Assembly: GCF_008033445.1 (NCBI RefSeq)
Contig: NZ_VNKO01000010.1
Coordinates: 1-64,000, forward strand
Length of the DNA stretch: 64,000 nucleotides
Direction: 5' to 3'
Origin: Vulcaniibacterium gelatinicum
Lineage (GTDB): Bacteria; Pseudomonadota; Gammaproteobacteria; Xanthomonadales; Xanthomonadaceae
Of this stretch, positions 21,769-29,881 are shown piece by piece (positions within the stretch are counted from its first letter, which is position 1; every line of letters starts with the position of its first letter). The notes under the pieces are model-generated. The model ran no database searches. It saw only the letters and a list, made by a program, of their open reading frames with translations, and had not been told where the DNA came from. Position numbers and translations under genes: made by a program.

Positions 21769-22805
21769 GCGGCGCGATTCCGGAGGGTGACGGTATGTTC
21801 GAGCCGGCGCTCCAGGCGGCTGCCGTCGCCACCGATGCGGCCCGGGCCTTCCACGGTCAGCACGATCCGCACCGCCACGATCCGCTCGCCGAGCCAGTCG
21901 GCGGCCGGGATGGCGGCGGCATCCGCATAGGCAGCTTCGCCGGCACGCAGGTACTGCAGCTGCAGGTCGCGCACGCCATCCACGATTTCCTGCACCCGCA
22001 CCTGCGGCGTGCCGCCGACGTTGACCAGTTGCGCACGGTAGAGCGAGCGTCCGCCGCGACCGTTGTGGCCCACATACCAGCGGCTCATGCGCAGCGGGGC
22101 GATGACCGAGTTGGGACCGTAGGCGTAGCCCACGCCGAGCGCGCTGCAGTTGACCGGATTGCTGAACCCAAGGCCCTTCGTGCAGTTGCCGGGGGAGCCG
22201 GTGCCGGTGTTGTGGACGATGGTGGCATTGATCCCGGGCGAGGCGTTCGTCACCTGGAAGATCGCGGCGTGGTCGAAATCGCACACCATCACGATGTCGC
22301 CGTCCGCCAGGCCGTGATTCACGGTGTTCACCTGGAAGGACGCTGCCGGCGCGTTGTGGCTGACCACGGTCACGCCGCGGCTGACCGCCGACTTGAGCTC
22401 GAGCGCGGCGGTGCCGGACACGCGCGCGCCGGCGCTGCTGCCGAATCCTGCGTCCGGGAATGCGGCGCTGCCGGCGTAACCGCGAACGCCGCCGCGGAAA
22501 TCGGTCCACCAGCGGGTTTCGGCGCCGTTGACTACATTGACCACCGGCAGCCCGGCCTCGCAGGGGTTGCCGGCCGCCTCGCGCAGGTCGCGCGCCATCA
22601 GCTCGAAGGCGGTGCGCGCGGTCTCCTGCACCCGCCCGAGGCTCTCGGTGGCCTCGTAGATGCGCTTGTTGGCCGAGAACACCGCCAGCGCCGCGCCGGT
22701 CACGATCAGGCCCAGCACCAGCGCGATCATCAGTTCGACCAGGGTCATGCCGCGCGCGCCGCGCGCGCCCGCAACCCCGCCGCGTTCCGCAAGGCGCCTG
22801 CTCAT
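21765..22805 (-). CDS. pilW: Minor pilin PilW
   Basis: A 346-residue prepilin-like protein. After a hydrophilic leader (MSRRLAERGGVAGARGARG) comes MTLVELMIALVLGLIVTGA with Glu5, then a helix with the PilW-typical QETARTAFELMARDLREAAGNP. The long C-terminal globular region contains several cysteines. It works with PilV, PilX and FimT in the pilus priming complex. The ATG overlaps the pilV stop and its own stop overlaps pilX. Confidence 0.92.
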   Translation of the reverse strand: MSRRLAERGGVAGARGARGMTLVELMIALVLGLIVTGAALAVFSANKRIYEATESLGRVQETARTAFELMARDLREAAGNPCEAGLPVVNVVNGAETRWWTDFRGGVRGYAGSAAFPDAGFGSSAGARVSGTAALELKSAVSRGVTVVSHNAPAASFQVNTVNHGLADGDIVMVCDFDHAAIFQVTNASPGINATIVHNTGTGSPGNCTKGLGFSNPVNCSALGVGYAYGPNSVIAPLRMSRWYVGHNGRGGRSLYRAQLVNVGGTPQVRVQEIVDGVRDLQLQYLRAGEAAYADAAAIPAADWLGERIVAVRIVLTVEGPGRIGGDGSRLERRLEHTVTLRNRAA

Positions 22806-23260
22806 AGCCTGGTCTCGGTCAACACCTGCTGTTCCCGCACGCCGCCGGCGCGCTCGTCGTTCCACTGCACGGTGACGGTGCAGTCCTCGCCCTCGCAGTC
22901 GATCGCGCCGCAGGCGGTGGCGCCCAGGACGCGGTCGCTCTGCATGCTCATGATCCAGTGGCGCAGGTCGTTGGCGACCAGATCGCCGGGCTCCGGCGGC
23001 GCACAGGTCAGCGGAATGTCGTAACGACCGATCAGCGCCTGGTCGCGGTTGGCGCGCATGGCGTCGAGGATGGCGTAGGCCTGCGCCACCGCCTGGCTGC
23101 GTTCGTACGCGCTCTGGCTGGTGCGCAGCGCGGTCAGCTGGGTGGCGGCGATGCCGAGTACGCCGACCGCGAGCACCAGGATCGCGATCAGCACTTCGAT
23201 CAGGCCGGCGCCACGGGCCTGCCGGCGGGCGGGAGCGTGGAATGTCCGGGGCAGGCTCAT
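22802..23260 (-). CDS. pilV: Minor pilin PilV
   Basis: The 152-residue product has the prepilin leader followed by GAGLIEVLIAILVLAVGVLGIA and the PilV-family continuation QLTALRTSQSAYERSQAVAQAYAILDAMRANR. Cys residues near the C-terminus (CGAIDCEGEDC) probably form a disulfide. It is translationally coupled to fimT upstream and pilW downstream by 4-nt overlaps. Confidence 0.92.
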   Translation of the reverse strand: MSLPRTFHAPARRQARGAGLIEVLIAILVLAVGVLGIAATQLTALRTSQSAYERSQAVAQAYAILDAMRANRDQALIGRYDIPLTCAPPEPGDLVANDLRHWIMSMQSDRVLGATACGAIDCEGEDCTVTVQWNDERAGGVREQQVLTETRL

Positions 23261-23859
23261 GTCGGATTCGCCGGCGCGATGCAGGCGCCCCCCCCATCCT
23301 GCGACTCGATGCTCATGCGGCTTCCGGCGCCGATCACCACCCGGCGCACGTTCTGCGCCGGGCGGGTGGTGGGCAGGCAGACGCTGATCGCCGCCGTCAG
23401 CAGGCCGGTGCCGGCCGCGTCCGGGGCGAAACCGTCCGGGCGGAACGTGACCCGCCCCGGAGCCGGCACCGCCGGACTGGCCAGCAGGCGGATCCCGCCC
23501 GGTGCACGCGTGACGCGCAACAGGGTGTCGGTGCCGGCGCTGTAGTTGCGGTCGCGGTCGCGGTCCACGAATGCGATCCAGCCGTCCAGGCCGGTCGCGC
23601 CGGCCGGCGCGCAGCCGGGGGTGGCGGTGTGCGCGTTGGCACTCAGGCACAGCACCGTGCGCTGGTGGTAGCGCACCGCCTCGATGCGCGCGGTCTGCAG
23701 CGCGGCCAGCAGCTCGTTGGCCGCAGCCGTGAGGCGGTTGCCGTTGATCACCGCCTGGAAACCGGGCACAGCCAGTGCGAGGATGATCGCGGCCACGGCC
23801 AGCGTGATCATCAGCTCGACCAGCGTGAAGCCCCGTTCGTGTCGGAACGGAGTGCGCAT
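23257..23859 (-). CDS. fimT: GspH/FimT-type pseudopilin
   Basis: A 200-residue prepilin: leader MRTPFRHERG, then FTLVELMITLAVAAIILALAVPGF with Glu5, then the FimT/GspH helix NRLTAAANELLAALQTARIEAVRYHQ, and a beta-rich C-terminal domain. FimT is a minor pilin; in relatives it also binds DNA during natural uptake. The ATG at 23859 was preferred to one 18 codons upstream because of the normal leader length. It is the first gene of the pilus operon, so the regulatory sites at 23912-23977 lie in its promoter region. Confidence 0.9.
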   Translation of the reverse strand: MRTPFRHERGFTLVELMITLAVAAIILALAVPGFQAVINGNRLTAAANELLAALQTARIEAVRYHQRTVLCLSANAHTATPGCAPAGATGLDGWIAFVDRDRDRNYSAGTDTLLRVTRAPGGIRLLASPAVPAPGRVTFRPDGFAPDAAGTGLLTAAISVCLPTTRPAQNVRRVVIGAGSRMSIESQDGGGACIAPANPT

Positions 23860-23911
23860 GACGAAGTGGAATTCCTTTTCAGCCCCCCAAGGCCGGACCG
23901 TGATGTCTCGC

Positions 23912-23925
23912 ACAGCATTTGCTGT
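23912..23925. promoter_or_regulatory. 14-bp perfect palindrome upstream of fimT
   Basis: ACAGCATTTGCTGT is a perfect dyad (ACAGCA-TT-TGCTGT) 53 bp upstream of the fimT start and 36 bp on the gene side of the CRP-type site. Symmetry and position suit an operator, but no regulator is identified. Confidence 0.4.
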
Positions 23926-23961
23926 TCATGCAACCATTCCGACCGTTCGTTCTGCCGGAAA

Positions 23962-23977
23962 TGTGAGCAGTGTCACA
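23962..23977. promoter_or_regulatory. CRP/Clp-type binding site
   Basis: TGTGA-GCAGTG-TCACA matches the CRP-family consensus TGTGA-N6-TCACA perfectly. It lies 103 bp upstream of fimT and 87 bp upstream of the divergent zapE start. In Xanthomonadaceae the CRP homologue Clp controls pili and virulence genes, so control of the pilus operon is the likelier role. That regulatory link is inference. Confidence 0.6.
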
Positions 23978-24063
23978 TCCTGGCGGCAGGGTTCCGCCCT
24001 CGGTCCAGCTCCCGCCTCCCGGTCTTTCCCGTCGTGCAACACGCTCCTGGCGTCTCGTCGTCC

Positions 24064-25161
24064 GTGAGCGGCACCCGGCCCGTCTCGGCTGCCTACGCCG
24101 CCGGCGTCGCGCGCGGCGACTGGCAGCACGACCCGGCGCAGCAGCCGGCGCTGCAGGCGCTCGACCGCATCCACGCCGCCCTGCTGCAGGCGCCGGAACG
24201 CCCCGGCCTGTGGTCGCGCCTGCGCGGCCGCGCCGCCGCGCCGCCGCCACGCGGGCTGTACCTGTGGGGCGGAGTCGGGCGCGGCAAGACCTTCCTGATC
24301 GACCTGTTCTTCGACGGCCTGCCTTTCGCCGAAAAACGCCGCACCCACTTCCACCGCTTCATGCGCGAGGTGCACGCGGCGCTGCGCGCGCACGCCGGCG
24401 AGCGCGACCCGCTGGCGGCGATCGCGCGACAATGGCGGCAGTCGCTGCGGGTGCTGGTGCTGGACGAGTTCTTCGTCGCCGACATCGGCGATGCGATGCT
24501 GCTCGGGCGCCTGCTCGAGCGCCTGTTCGCCGAGGGCGTGGTGCTGGTGACCAGCTCCAACGCCGCGCCGCAGGACCTGTACAAGGGCGGCCTGCAGCGC
24601 GCGCGCTTCCTGCCCGCGATCGCGCTGCTGGAACGGCACTGCGAGGTAGTGCACCTGGACAGCGCGCACGACTACCGGCTGCGCGCGCTGACCCGCACGC
24701 CGGTGTACCGCGCGCCGCTGGATGCCGACAGCGAGGCCTGGCTCGCCGCGCGCTGGGCCGAGCTCTCCGCCGGCAGCCCGCACGAGGCCGGCCCGCTGGT
24801 ACTCGACGGCCGCGCGATCCCGGTGCGCGGCCTGGCCGAAGGCGAGGTCTGGTTCGACTTCGCCGCACTGTGCGAAGGCCCGCGCGCCAGCGCCGACTAC
24901 ATCGAGATCGCGCGCGAGTTCCACACCGTGCTGCTCGGCGGCATCCCCTGTTTCACCGCCCTGCAGGACGACGCCGCGCGCCGCTTCGTGCACCTGGTGG
25001 ACGAGCTCTACGACCGCCACGTCAACCTGGTGTGCACCGCCGATGCGCCGCCGCACGCGCTGTACGCCGGCGAGCGCCTGGCCGGCGCGTTCGAGCGCAC
25101 CGCCTCGCGCCTGATCGAGATGCAGTCGGCGGAGTACCTGGCGCGCGAGCACCGGCCCTGA
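24064..25161 (+). CDS. zapE: AFG1/ZapE-type cell division ATPase
   Basis: A 365-residue P-loop ATPase of the AFG1/ZapE family, which acts at the constricting Z-ring. Walker A is GGVGRGKTFLIDLFF (about residue 69), followed by the family segment RTHFHRFMREVH, Walker B VLVLDEFFVADIGDAM, sensor segment VTSSNAAPQDLYKGGLQRARFLPAI and the C-terminal YDRHVNLVCTAD. The GTG at 24064 gives MSGTRPVSAAYA and was chosen because homologues start close to here; a second GTG lies about ten codons upstream. Divergent from the pilus operon. Confidence 0.92.
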   Translation: MSGTRPVSAAYAAGVARGDWQHDPAQQPALQALDRIHAALLQAPERPGLWSRLRGRAAAPPPRGLYLWGGVGRGKTFLIDLFFDGLPFAEKRRTHFHRFMREVHAALRAHAGERDPLAAIARQWRQSLRVLVLDEFFVADIGDAMLLGRLLERLFAEGVVLVTSSNAAPQDLYKGGLQRARFLPAIALLERHCEVVHLDSAHDYRLRALTRTPVYRAPLDADSEAWLAARWAELSAGSPHEAGPLVLDGRAIPVRGLAEGEVWFDFAALCEGPRASADYIEIAREFHTVLLGGIPCFTALQDDAARRFVHLVDELYDRHVNLVCTADAPPHALYAGERLAGAFERTASRLIEMQSAEYLAREHRP

Positions 25162-25176
25162 GCCGGCCGGCGCGGA

Positions 25177-26523
25177 TCACGACGCCGCCGGCCGCCGCGC
25201 GCGCCAGCGCACCAGTCCCGCGTACACCGCCACCAGCAGCGCCAGCGCGATGCCGATCGCGCGCCATTCCTGCGCGCTGAGCGTGGCCAGGATCGCGAGC
25301 ATCGCGCTCGCCGACAGCAGCGGGATCGCGGCCCCGCCCGGCAGCACGAACGGCGTGCCGCGTTCGCGCAGGTCGCGCCGCTGCGCGCGCCATGCGGCCA
25401 GGCTCACCAGCAGGTACACCAGGCAGATCGCGCCGCCGGCGACCAGCGCCAGGGCCTCGAAGCTGCCGCCGATCGCGAGCGCGCAGGCCAGCGTCGCATG
25501 CAACGCCAGCGCCAGCAGCGGCACGCGGTGGCGCGCGCCGACCGCGCCGAACGCGCGCGGCAGGTAGCCGTCGCGGCCGAGCGCGTACACCAGGCGCGAG
25601 CTGCCGAGCAGGTTGCCCATCAGGAAGCCGGCCATCGAGATGCAGGCGGTGACCAGCAGCAGGCTGCGCCCGGCCGCGCCCCACAGCGCGCCGGCGGCGT
25701 CGGCGACCGGCACGCCGCTGGCGGCGAGGCCGGCGCCGAGCAGGCCCTGGCCGACGATCTGCAGGCCCAGGTACAGCAGCACCACCAGCACGATCGCGGC
25801 GAGCGTGGCGCGCGGCACGTTGCGCGCCGGATCGCGCACTTCGCCCGAGGGCACCAGCGCGATCTCCATGCCGGCGTAGGCGAACATCACCAGCACCATC
25901 GCCGCGCCGAGCGCGCGCCAGGACGGCACGTCGGCGGGCGCGAGGCTCACCTGCGCCCAGTCCACCCACCACAGCCCCAGCGCCACCAGCGCGAACAGCG
26001 GCGCGAGCTTGAGCGCGGCCAGGGCCATGATCGCGCGCGATCCCAGCCGCACGCCGAAGGCGTTGAGCGCGAACAGCGCGCCGTACACGCCGAGCAGCAG
26101 CAGCGCGCGCGGCCCCGGCGGCGCCAGCGCCGGCAGCAGCGCGGCCGCCTGCAGCGACAGCGCCGCGGCCACGCCGGCGCTGGCGGTGAGGTTGCCGATC
26201 CACATCAGCGCGCCGCCGACGAAGCCGGGGAACGGGCCGAAGGCCGCGGCCAGGTAGCTGTACGCACCGCCGGTCACCTGCACCCGGCTGCCGACCGCGG
26301 CGAAGCACAGCGCCACCGGCACGATCGCCACCGCGCCGGCCAGCAGCGCCAGCGGCGCGGCCGCCCCCATCTGCGCCGCCAGCGCCGCCGGCATGCGGAA
26401 GATGCCGCCGCCGACGATCACGTTGACCACCGCCGCGGTGAGCGCGAGCGCGCCGATCGCGCGGATCAGCGCGGCCTCGCCCAAGGGCGCGCCGGCAGGC
26501 GTGTGGCGGCTGGCATCGTGCAT
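25177..26523 (-). CDS. APC-family amino acid permease
   Basis: A 448-residue, approximately twelve-helix transporter. The first helix contains the APC-superfamily unwound segment VVNVIVGGGIFRMPAAL, and the sixth-helix region has MFAYAGMEIALVPSGEVRDPARNVPRA, typical of cationic/neutral amino acid permeases that exchange or import amino acids. Specificity is not readable. It converges on zapE with a 15-bp gap and is divergent from the M20 hydrolase gene. Confidence 0.87.
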   Translation of the reverse strand: MHDASRHTPAGAPLGEAALIRAIGALALTAAVVNVIVGGGIFRMPAALAAQMGAAAPLALLAGAVAIVPVALCFAAVGSRVQVTGGAYSYLAAAFGPFPGFVGGALMWIGNLTASAGVAAALSLQAAALLPALAPPGPRALLLLGVYGALFALNAFGVRLGSRAIMALAALKLAPLFALVALGLWWVDWAQVSLAPADVPSWRALGAAMVLVMFAYAGMEIALVPSGEVRDPARNVPRATLAAIVLVVLLYLGLQIVGQGLLGAGLAASGVPVADAAGALWGAAGRSLLLVTACISMAGFLMGNLLGSSRLVYALGRDGYLPRAFGAVGARHRVPLLALALHATLACALAIGGSFEALALVAGGAICLVYLLVSLAAWRAQRRDLRERGTPFVLPGGAAIPLLSASAMLAILATLSAQEWRAIGIALALLVAVYAGLVRWRARRPAAS

Positions 26524-26655
26524 GACATCCCCCGGGGTGGCTCCGGCGGCGCAGGGTGGCACGGCGCGCGGCCGCTGGCGAGCCGCGGACCGGCGCACGG
26601 ACCGCCGCCACGCACTGCCGTACCATCGGCCGGACCCCATCTCGCCGCCGCCGCC

Positions 26656-27969
26656 ATGCGCCTGTCCTCCCTGCCGCTCCTGCTCGCCCTCGCCGCCGCG
26701 CCGCTGTCCGCGGCCGAGCCGTCCGGTCCCGACGTCGCCGCCGCCGCGCAAGCGCTGCAACCGAAAGTGCTGGCCTGGCGCCGCGACATCCACCAGCATC
26801 CCGAACTCGGCAACCGCGAAGTGCGCACCGCCGCGCTGGTCGCCGCGCACCTGCGCAAGCTGGGCCTGGAGGTGCGCACCGGCATCGCCACCACCGGCGT
26901 GGCCGCGGTGCTGCGCGGCGGCAAGCCCGGGCCGCGCATCGCCCTGCGCGCCGACATGGACGCGCTGCCGGTCACCGAACGCACCAACCTGCCGTTCGCC
27001 TCCAAGGCCACCGCCACCTTCCGCGGCGAGACCGTGGGCGTGATGCACGCCTGCGGCCACGACGCGCACACCGCGATCCTGATGGGCGTGGCCGAAGCCC
27101 TGGCCGGCATGCGCGCATCGCTGCCGGGCGAGGTGATGTTCATCTTCCAGCCGGCCGAGGAAGGCCCGCCGGACGGCGAGGAGGGCGGCGCGCCGCAGAT
27201 GCTGGCCGAAGGCCTGTTCCGCGACTTCAAGCCGGAGGCGATCTTCGGCCTGCACGTGTTCAGCACCCTCCACGCCGGCACCGTCGGCTACCGCAGCGGC
27301 CCGGCGATGGCCGCCTCGGACCGCTTCAACATCGTGGTCAAGGGCCGGCAGACGCACGGCTCGCGGCCGTGGGGCGGAATCGACCCGATCGTCGCCGCCG
27401 CCGACCTGATCGACACCGCGCAGACCATCGTCAGCCGCCGCCAGAACATCTCCAGGCTGCCGGTGGTGGTCAGCTTCGGCGCGATCAAGGGCGGCATCCG
27501 CTACAACATCATCCCCGACGAGGTCGAGCTGATCGGCACCATCCGCACCTTCGACGAAGGCATGCGCGAGGCGGTGTTCGCCGACCTGCGCAACGTCGCC
27601 GAGAAGATCGCCGCCGCGCACGGCGCCACCGCGATCGCGAAGGTGCCCGACACCCGCGGCAACCCGGTGCTGGTCAACGACCCGGCGCTCACCGCGCGCA
27701 TGCTGCCGAGCCTGCAGCGCGCGGTCGGCGCCGACAACGTGGTGCAGACCGACCTCAACATGGGCGCGGAGGACTTCGCCTACTTCGCGCGCGAAGTGCC
27801 GGCGCTGTACTTCTTCGTCGGCGCCACCCCGCGCGGGCAGGATCCGCTGACCGCGCCGTCGAACCATTCGCCGGACTTCTTCCTCGACGAATCCGCGCTC
27901 GACGTCGGCCTGCGCGCGCTGCTGCAGGTGACGCTGGACTACCTGCACGGCGCCCCCGCCGGCGGCTGA
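26656..27969 (+). CDS. Exported M20-family amidohydrolase/peptidase
   Basis: A 437-residue metallohydrolase with an N-terminal signal peptide ([20 protein letters not shown]). Metal ligands of the M20D amidohydrolase group are visible: [31 protein letters not shown] with the catalytic Glu pair, and a late MGAEDFAYF. The dimerisation domain carries the [11 protein letters not shown]is loop. Relatives deacylate N-acyl amino acids or hippurate, usually in the cytoplasm. The signal sequence points to a periplasmic form, for which the substrate is unknown. Confidence 0.9.
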   Translation: MRLSSLPLLLALAAAPLSAAEPSGPDVAAAAQALQPKVLAWRRDIHQHPELGNREVRTAALVAAHLRKLGLEVRTGIATTGVAAVLRGGKPGPRIALRADMDALPVTERTNLPFASKATATFRGETVGVMHACGHDAHTAILMGVAEALAGMRASLPGEVMFIFQPAEEGPPDGEEGGAPQMLAEGLFRDFKPEAIFGLHVFSTLHAGTVGYRSGPAMAASDRFNIVVKGRQTHGSRPWGGIDPIVAAADLIDTAQTIVSRRQNISRLPVVVSFGAIKGGIRYNIIPDEVELIGTIRTFDEGMREAVFADLRNVAEKIAAAHGATAIAKVPDTRGNPVLVNDPALTARMLPSLQRAVGADNVVQTDLNMGAEDFAYFAREVPALYFFVGATPRGQDPLTAPSNHSPDFFLDESALDVGLRALLQVTLDYLHGAPAGG

Positions 27970-28018
27970 GCGCGGCATGGCGGCGGCGCGCCGGCAGCCG
28001 ACCGGGGATAATGCGCGG

Positions 28019-28828
28019 ATGACCCATGCCGACCTGCCCCTCGGCCGCGCCGTCGCCTATCCGCGGCACTACGACCCCGGCCTGCTGTACCCGATCGCGC
28101 GCAGCGTCGGCCGCAGCGCGCTCGCGCTCGACGGCGCGCTGCCGTTCACGGGCCTCGACCGCTGGCACGCCTACGAACTGTCGTGGCTGGACGCGCGCGG
28201 CAAGCCGGTGACGGCGACCGCCACCTTCACCGTGCCCGCGGACTCGCCGTCCCTGATCGAGTCGAAGTCGCTCAAGCTCTACCTCAACTCGTTCAACGCC
28301 GAACGCTTCGACACCGCGGACACGGTGCGCGCGCGCATCGCCGCCGACCTGTCCGCCGCCGCGGGCGCGGAGGTCGCGGTCGCGTTCGGCCTGCCGCCGG
28401 TGGTCGAACACGCCGACGGCATGCTGCTGGATGCGCTCGAGGTCGCGGTGGACGCCTACGGCCCGCCCGATCCGTCGCTGCTGCGGATCGTGGACGAAAC
28501 GCCGGTCGAGGAAGTGCTGCGCTCGCAGCTGCTCAAGTCCAACTGCCCGGTCACCGGCCAACCCGACTGGGCCGACCTGCGCATCGTCTGGCACGGCCCG
28601 CGCCTGGACCACGCCGGCGTGCTGCGCTACCTGGTCAGCTTCCGCGACCACGCCGAGTTCCACGAGCAGTGCGTCGAACGCATCTTCACCGACCTGCTGC
28701 GCCACGGCCGCGCCCGCGCGCTGTCGGTGGAGGCGCGCTACACCCGCCGCGGCGGCCTGGACATCAACCCCTGGCGCGCCACCCCCGGCCTGCCGCCGCC
28801 ACCGCCGACGCGCAGCCCGCGGCAGTGA
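28019..28828 (+). CDS. queF: NADPH-dependent 7-cyano-7-deazaguanine reductase
   Basis: Reduces preQ0 to preQ1 in queuosine biosynthesis. The 269-residue product is the long two-domain (E. coli-type) form. The N-terminal half has the NADPH/fold motif [13 protein letters not shown], and the C-terminal half has the thioimide-forming Cys in [13 protein letters not shown], followed by [17 protein letters not shown] and [11 protein letters not shown]. The ATG at 28019 (MTHADLPLG) was chosen over one 14 codons upstream. No preQ1 riboswitch was noticed. Confidence 0.95.
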   Translation: MTHADLPLGRAVAYPRHYDPGLLYPIARSVGRSALALDGALPFTGLDRWHAYELSWLDARGKPVTATATFTVPADSPSLIESKSLKLYLNSFNAERFDTADTVRARIAADLSAAAGAEVAVAFGLPPVVEHADGMLLDALEVAVDAYGPPDPSLLRIVDETPVEEVLRSQLLKSNCPVTGQPDWADLRIVWHGPRLDHAGVLRYLVSFRDHAEFHEQCVERIFTDLLRHGRARALSVEARYTRRGGLDINPWRATPGLPPPPPTRSPRQ

Positions 28829-28929
28829 TCCCCACCGTGGGAAAGCCGCCGCGATCCCGCCTTCACCACCGGCATGCGACCGTGACCGCCCCTTCGCCCA
28901 CCGCCGCCTCGTTCCGGAGCGTCCTGCGC

Positions 28930-29421
28930 ATGTTCCGTCTTCGCCTTGCGCACCCGTCGTGCGCGCTGCTGCCCGCACTGCTCGCCCTCGCCGCCTGCCA
29001 GCGCCCGGCCGAACCGGCCGCGCCTGCGCCCGCCGCTCCGGCCACCGCCCCGACGCCGGCGCCTGCCGCGGCTCCGACCTCCGTCATCGTCACCGCGGTC
29101 GAACTCGGCAAGGCCCTCGACGCCCAGGGCCGGATCGCGACCCCGACCGCGATCTTCGCCCCCACCGACGCCTTCCACGCCACCGTCACCGCTCGCGCCG
29201 CCGACCCCGCCACGCCCGCCACCGCCACCCTCGGCGTGCAGTGGATCCACGCGGACAGCGGCCAGACCGTGCACGAGGACACCCGCACGCTCCAGATCGC
29301 CGGCGAGACCACCCACGCCTTCCACATCGCCCGCGCCGAAGGCTGGCCTCCCGGCAAGTACCGACTCGAGGTGCGGCTCGACGGACACCCCGTGTACAGC
29401 CGGATGTTCCAGGTGCAGTGA
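28930..29421 (+). CDS. Lipoprotein with Ala/Pro linker and small beta domain
   Basis: The 163-residue product begins with a lipoprotein signal (lipobox LLALAACQR), then a 30-residue Ala/Pro-rich linker, then a domain of about 110 residues ending GKYRLEVRLDGHPVYSRMFQV. That ending resembles immunoglobulin-like or bacterial proline-rich accessory domains. No family could be named with confidence. The ATG at 28930 directly precedes the signal. A very small membrane-protein ORF follows 21 bp later. Confidence 0.6.
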   Translation: MFRLRLAHPSCALLPALLALAACQRPAEPAAPAPAAPATAPTPAPAAAPTSVIVTAVELGKALDAQGRIATPTAIFAPTDAFHATVTARAADPATPATATLGVQWIHADSGQTVHEDTRTLQIAGETTHAFHIARAEGWPPGKYRLEVRLDGHPVYSRMFQVQ

Positions 29422-29442
29422 CTCGCAGCACGCCTTGCCGAC

Positions 29443-29574
29443 ATGACCGCCCTGCCGCTGTTGCTCCTGGCCCTGCTCGTCCTCGGCGCGGTCGGCGCGT
29501 TGATGCTCTGGCACGCGCTCATCGCCGCCGCGTTGCGCGCGCTGCGGTGCGCCGGACGACGCGACCGCGGTTGA
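29443..29574 (+). CDS. Possible 43-residue single-pass membrane protein
   Basis: An ATG at 29443 opens 43 codons ending in TGA at 29572. The product is one hydrophobic helix (PLLLLALLVLGAVGALMLW) followed by a basic tail with RCAGRRDRG. This orientation (hydrophobic then positive tail) is common for small inner-membrane proteins. It follows the lipoprotein gene by 21 bp. No clear ribosome binding site is visible, so it may not be translated. Confidence 0.35.
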   Translation: MTALPLLLLALLVLGAVGALMLWHALIAAALRALRCAGRRDRG

Positions 29575-29634
29575 CCCCGCTCGGATTCCGCCTGGTGCCG
29601 GACAGGCCCCGGCCAATGGCAAGCTTTTGAGACA

Positions 29635-29712
29635 GGCGCGGCGCCGGGACTCGAACCCGGATCATGGCGAAGCTGGCGCTTCCCCAACCGTTCCCTTGGA
29701 AACTACCGCGCC
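29635..29712 (-). other. Degenerate tRNA-like sequence, possible attachment site
   Basis: On the minus strand, GGCGCGG (29706-29712) pairs perfectly with CCGCGCC (29635-29641), and between them lies a textbook T-arm (CCGGG-TTCGAGT-CCCGG) and a D-arm-like GTAGTTTCCAAGGGAACGG resembling tRNA-Gly. The anticodon arm is not canonical: GGGGAAGC-GCCA-GCTTCGCC leaves no proper seven-base loop. Two extra bases separate the T-arm from the acceptor stem, and no CCA is encoded. It is probably a decayed tRNA or a tRNA 3' end used as an attachment site, since the phage-type pseudogene begins 170 bp away. Confidence 0.35.
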
Positions 29713-29881
29713 TGCCGTGGGCAGGATGTACTGCGTGCATGCCGAAGGCAATCCTGTTCTCCGCGCCGGCGTATGAACCTTGGCACGAGCCTCAATGCGC
29801 CCGCTGCATGACCGGGCTCGTTCAAGGTGCGGCCGAACCGACCGCGGAAGCTGAACCGGACGTCGTCGCCGGCCCCGTCGG

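Noticed and set aside
24359..25152. Minus-strand frames opposite zapE
   Set aside because: Arg/Ala-rich antisense translations; the plus-strand gene has full ATPase motifs.
27288..27761. Minus-strand ORFs inside the M20 hydrolase gene
   Set aside because: Short shadows without start signals or motifs.
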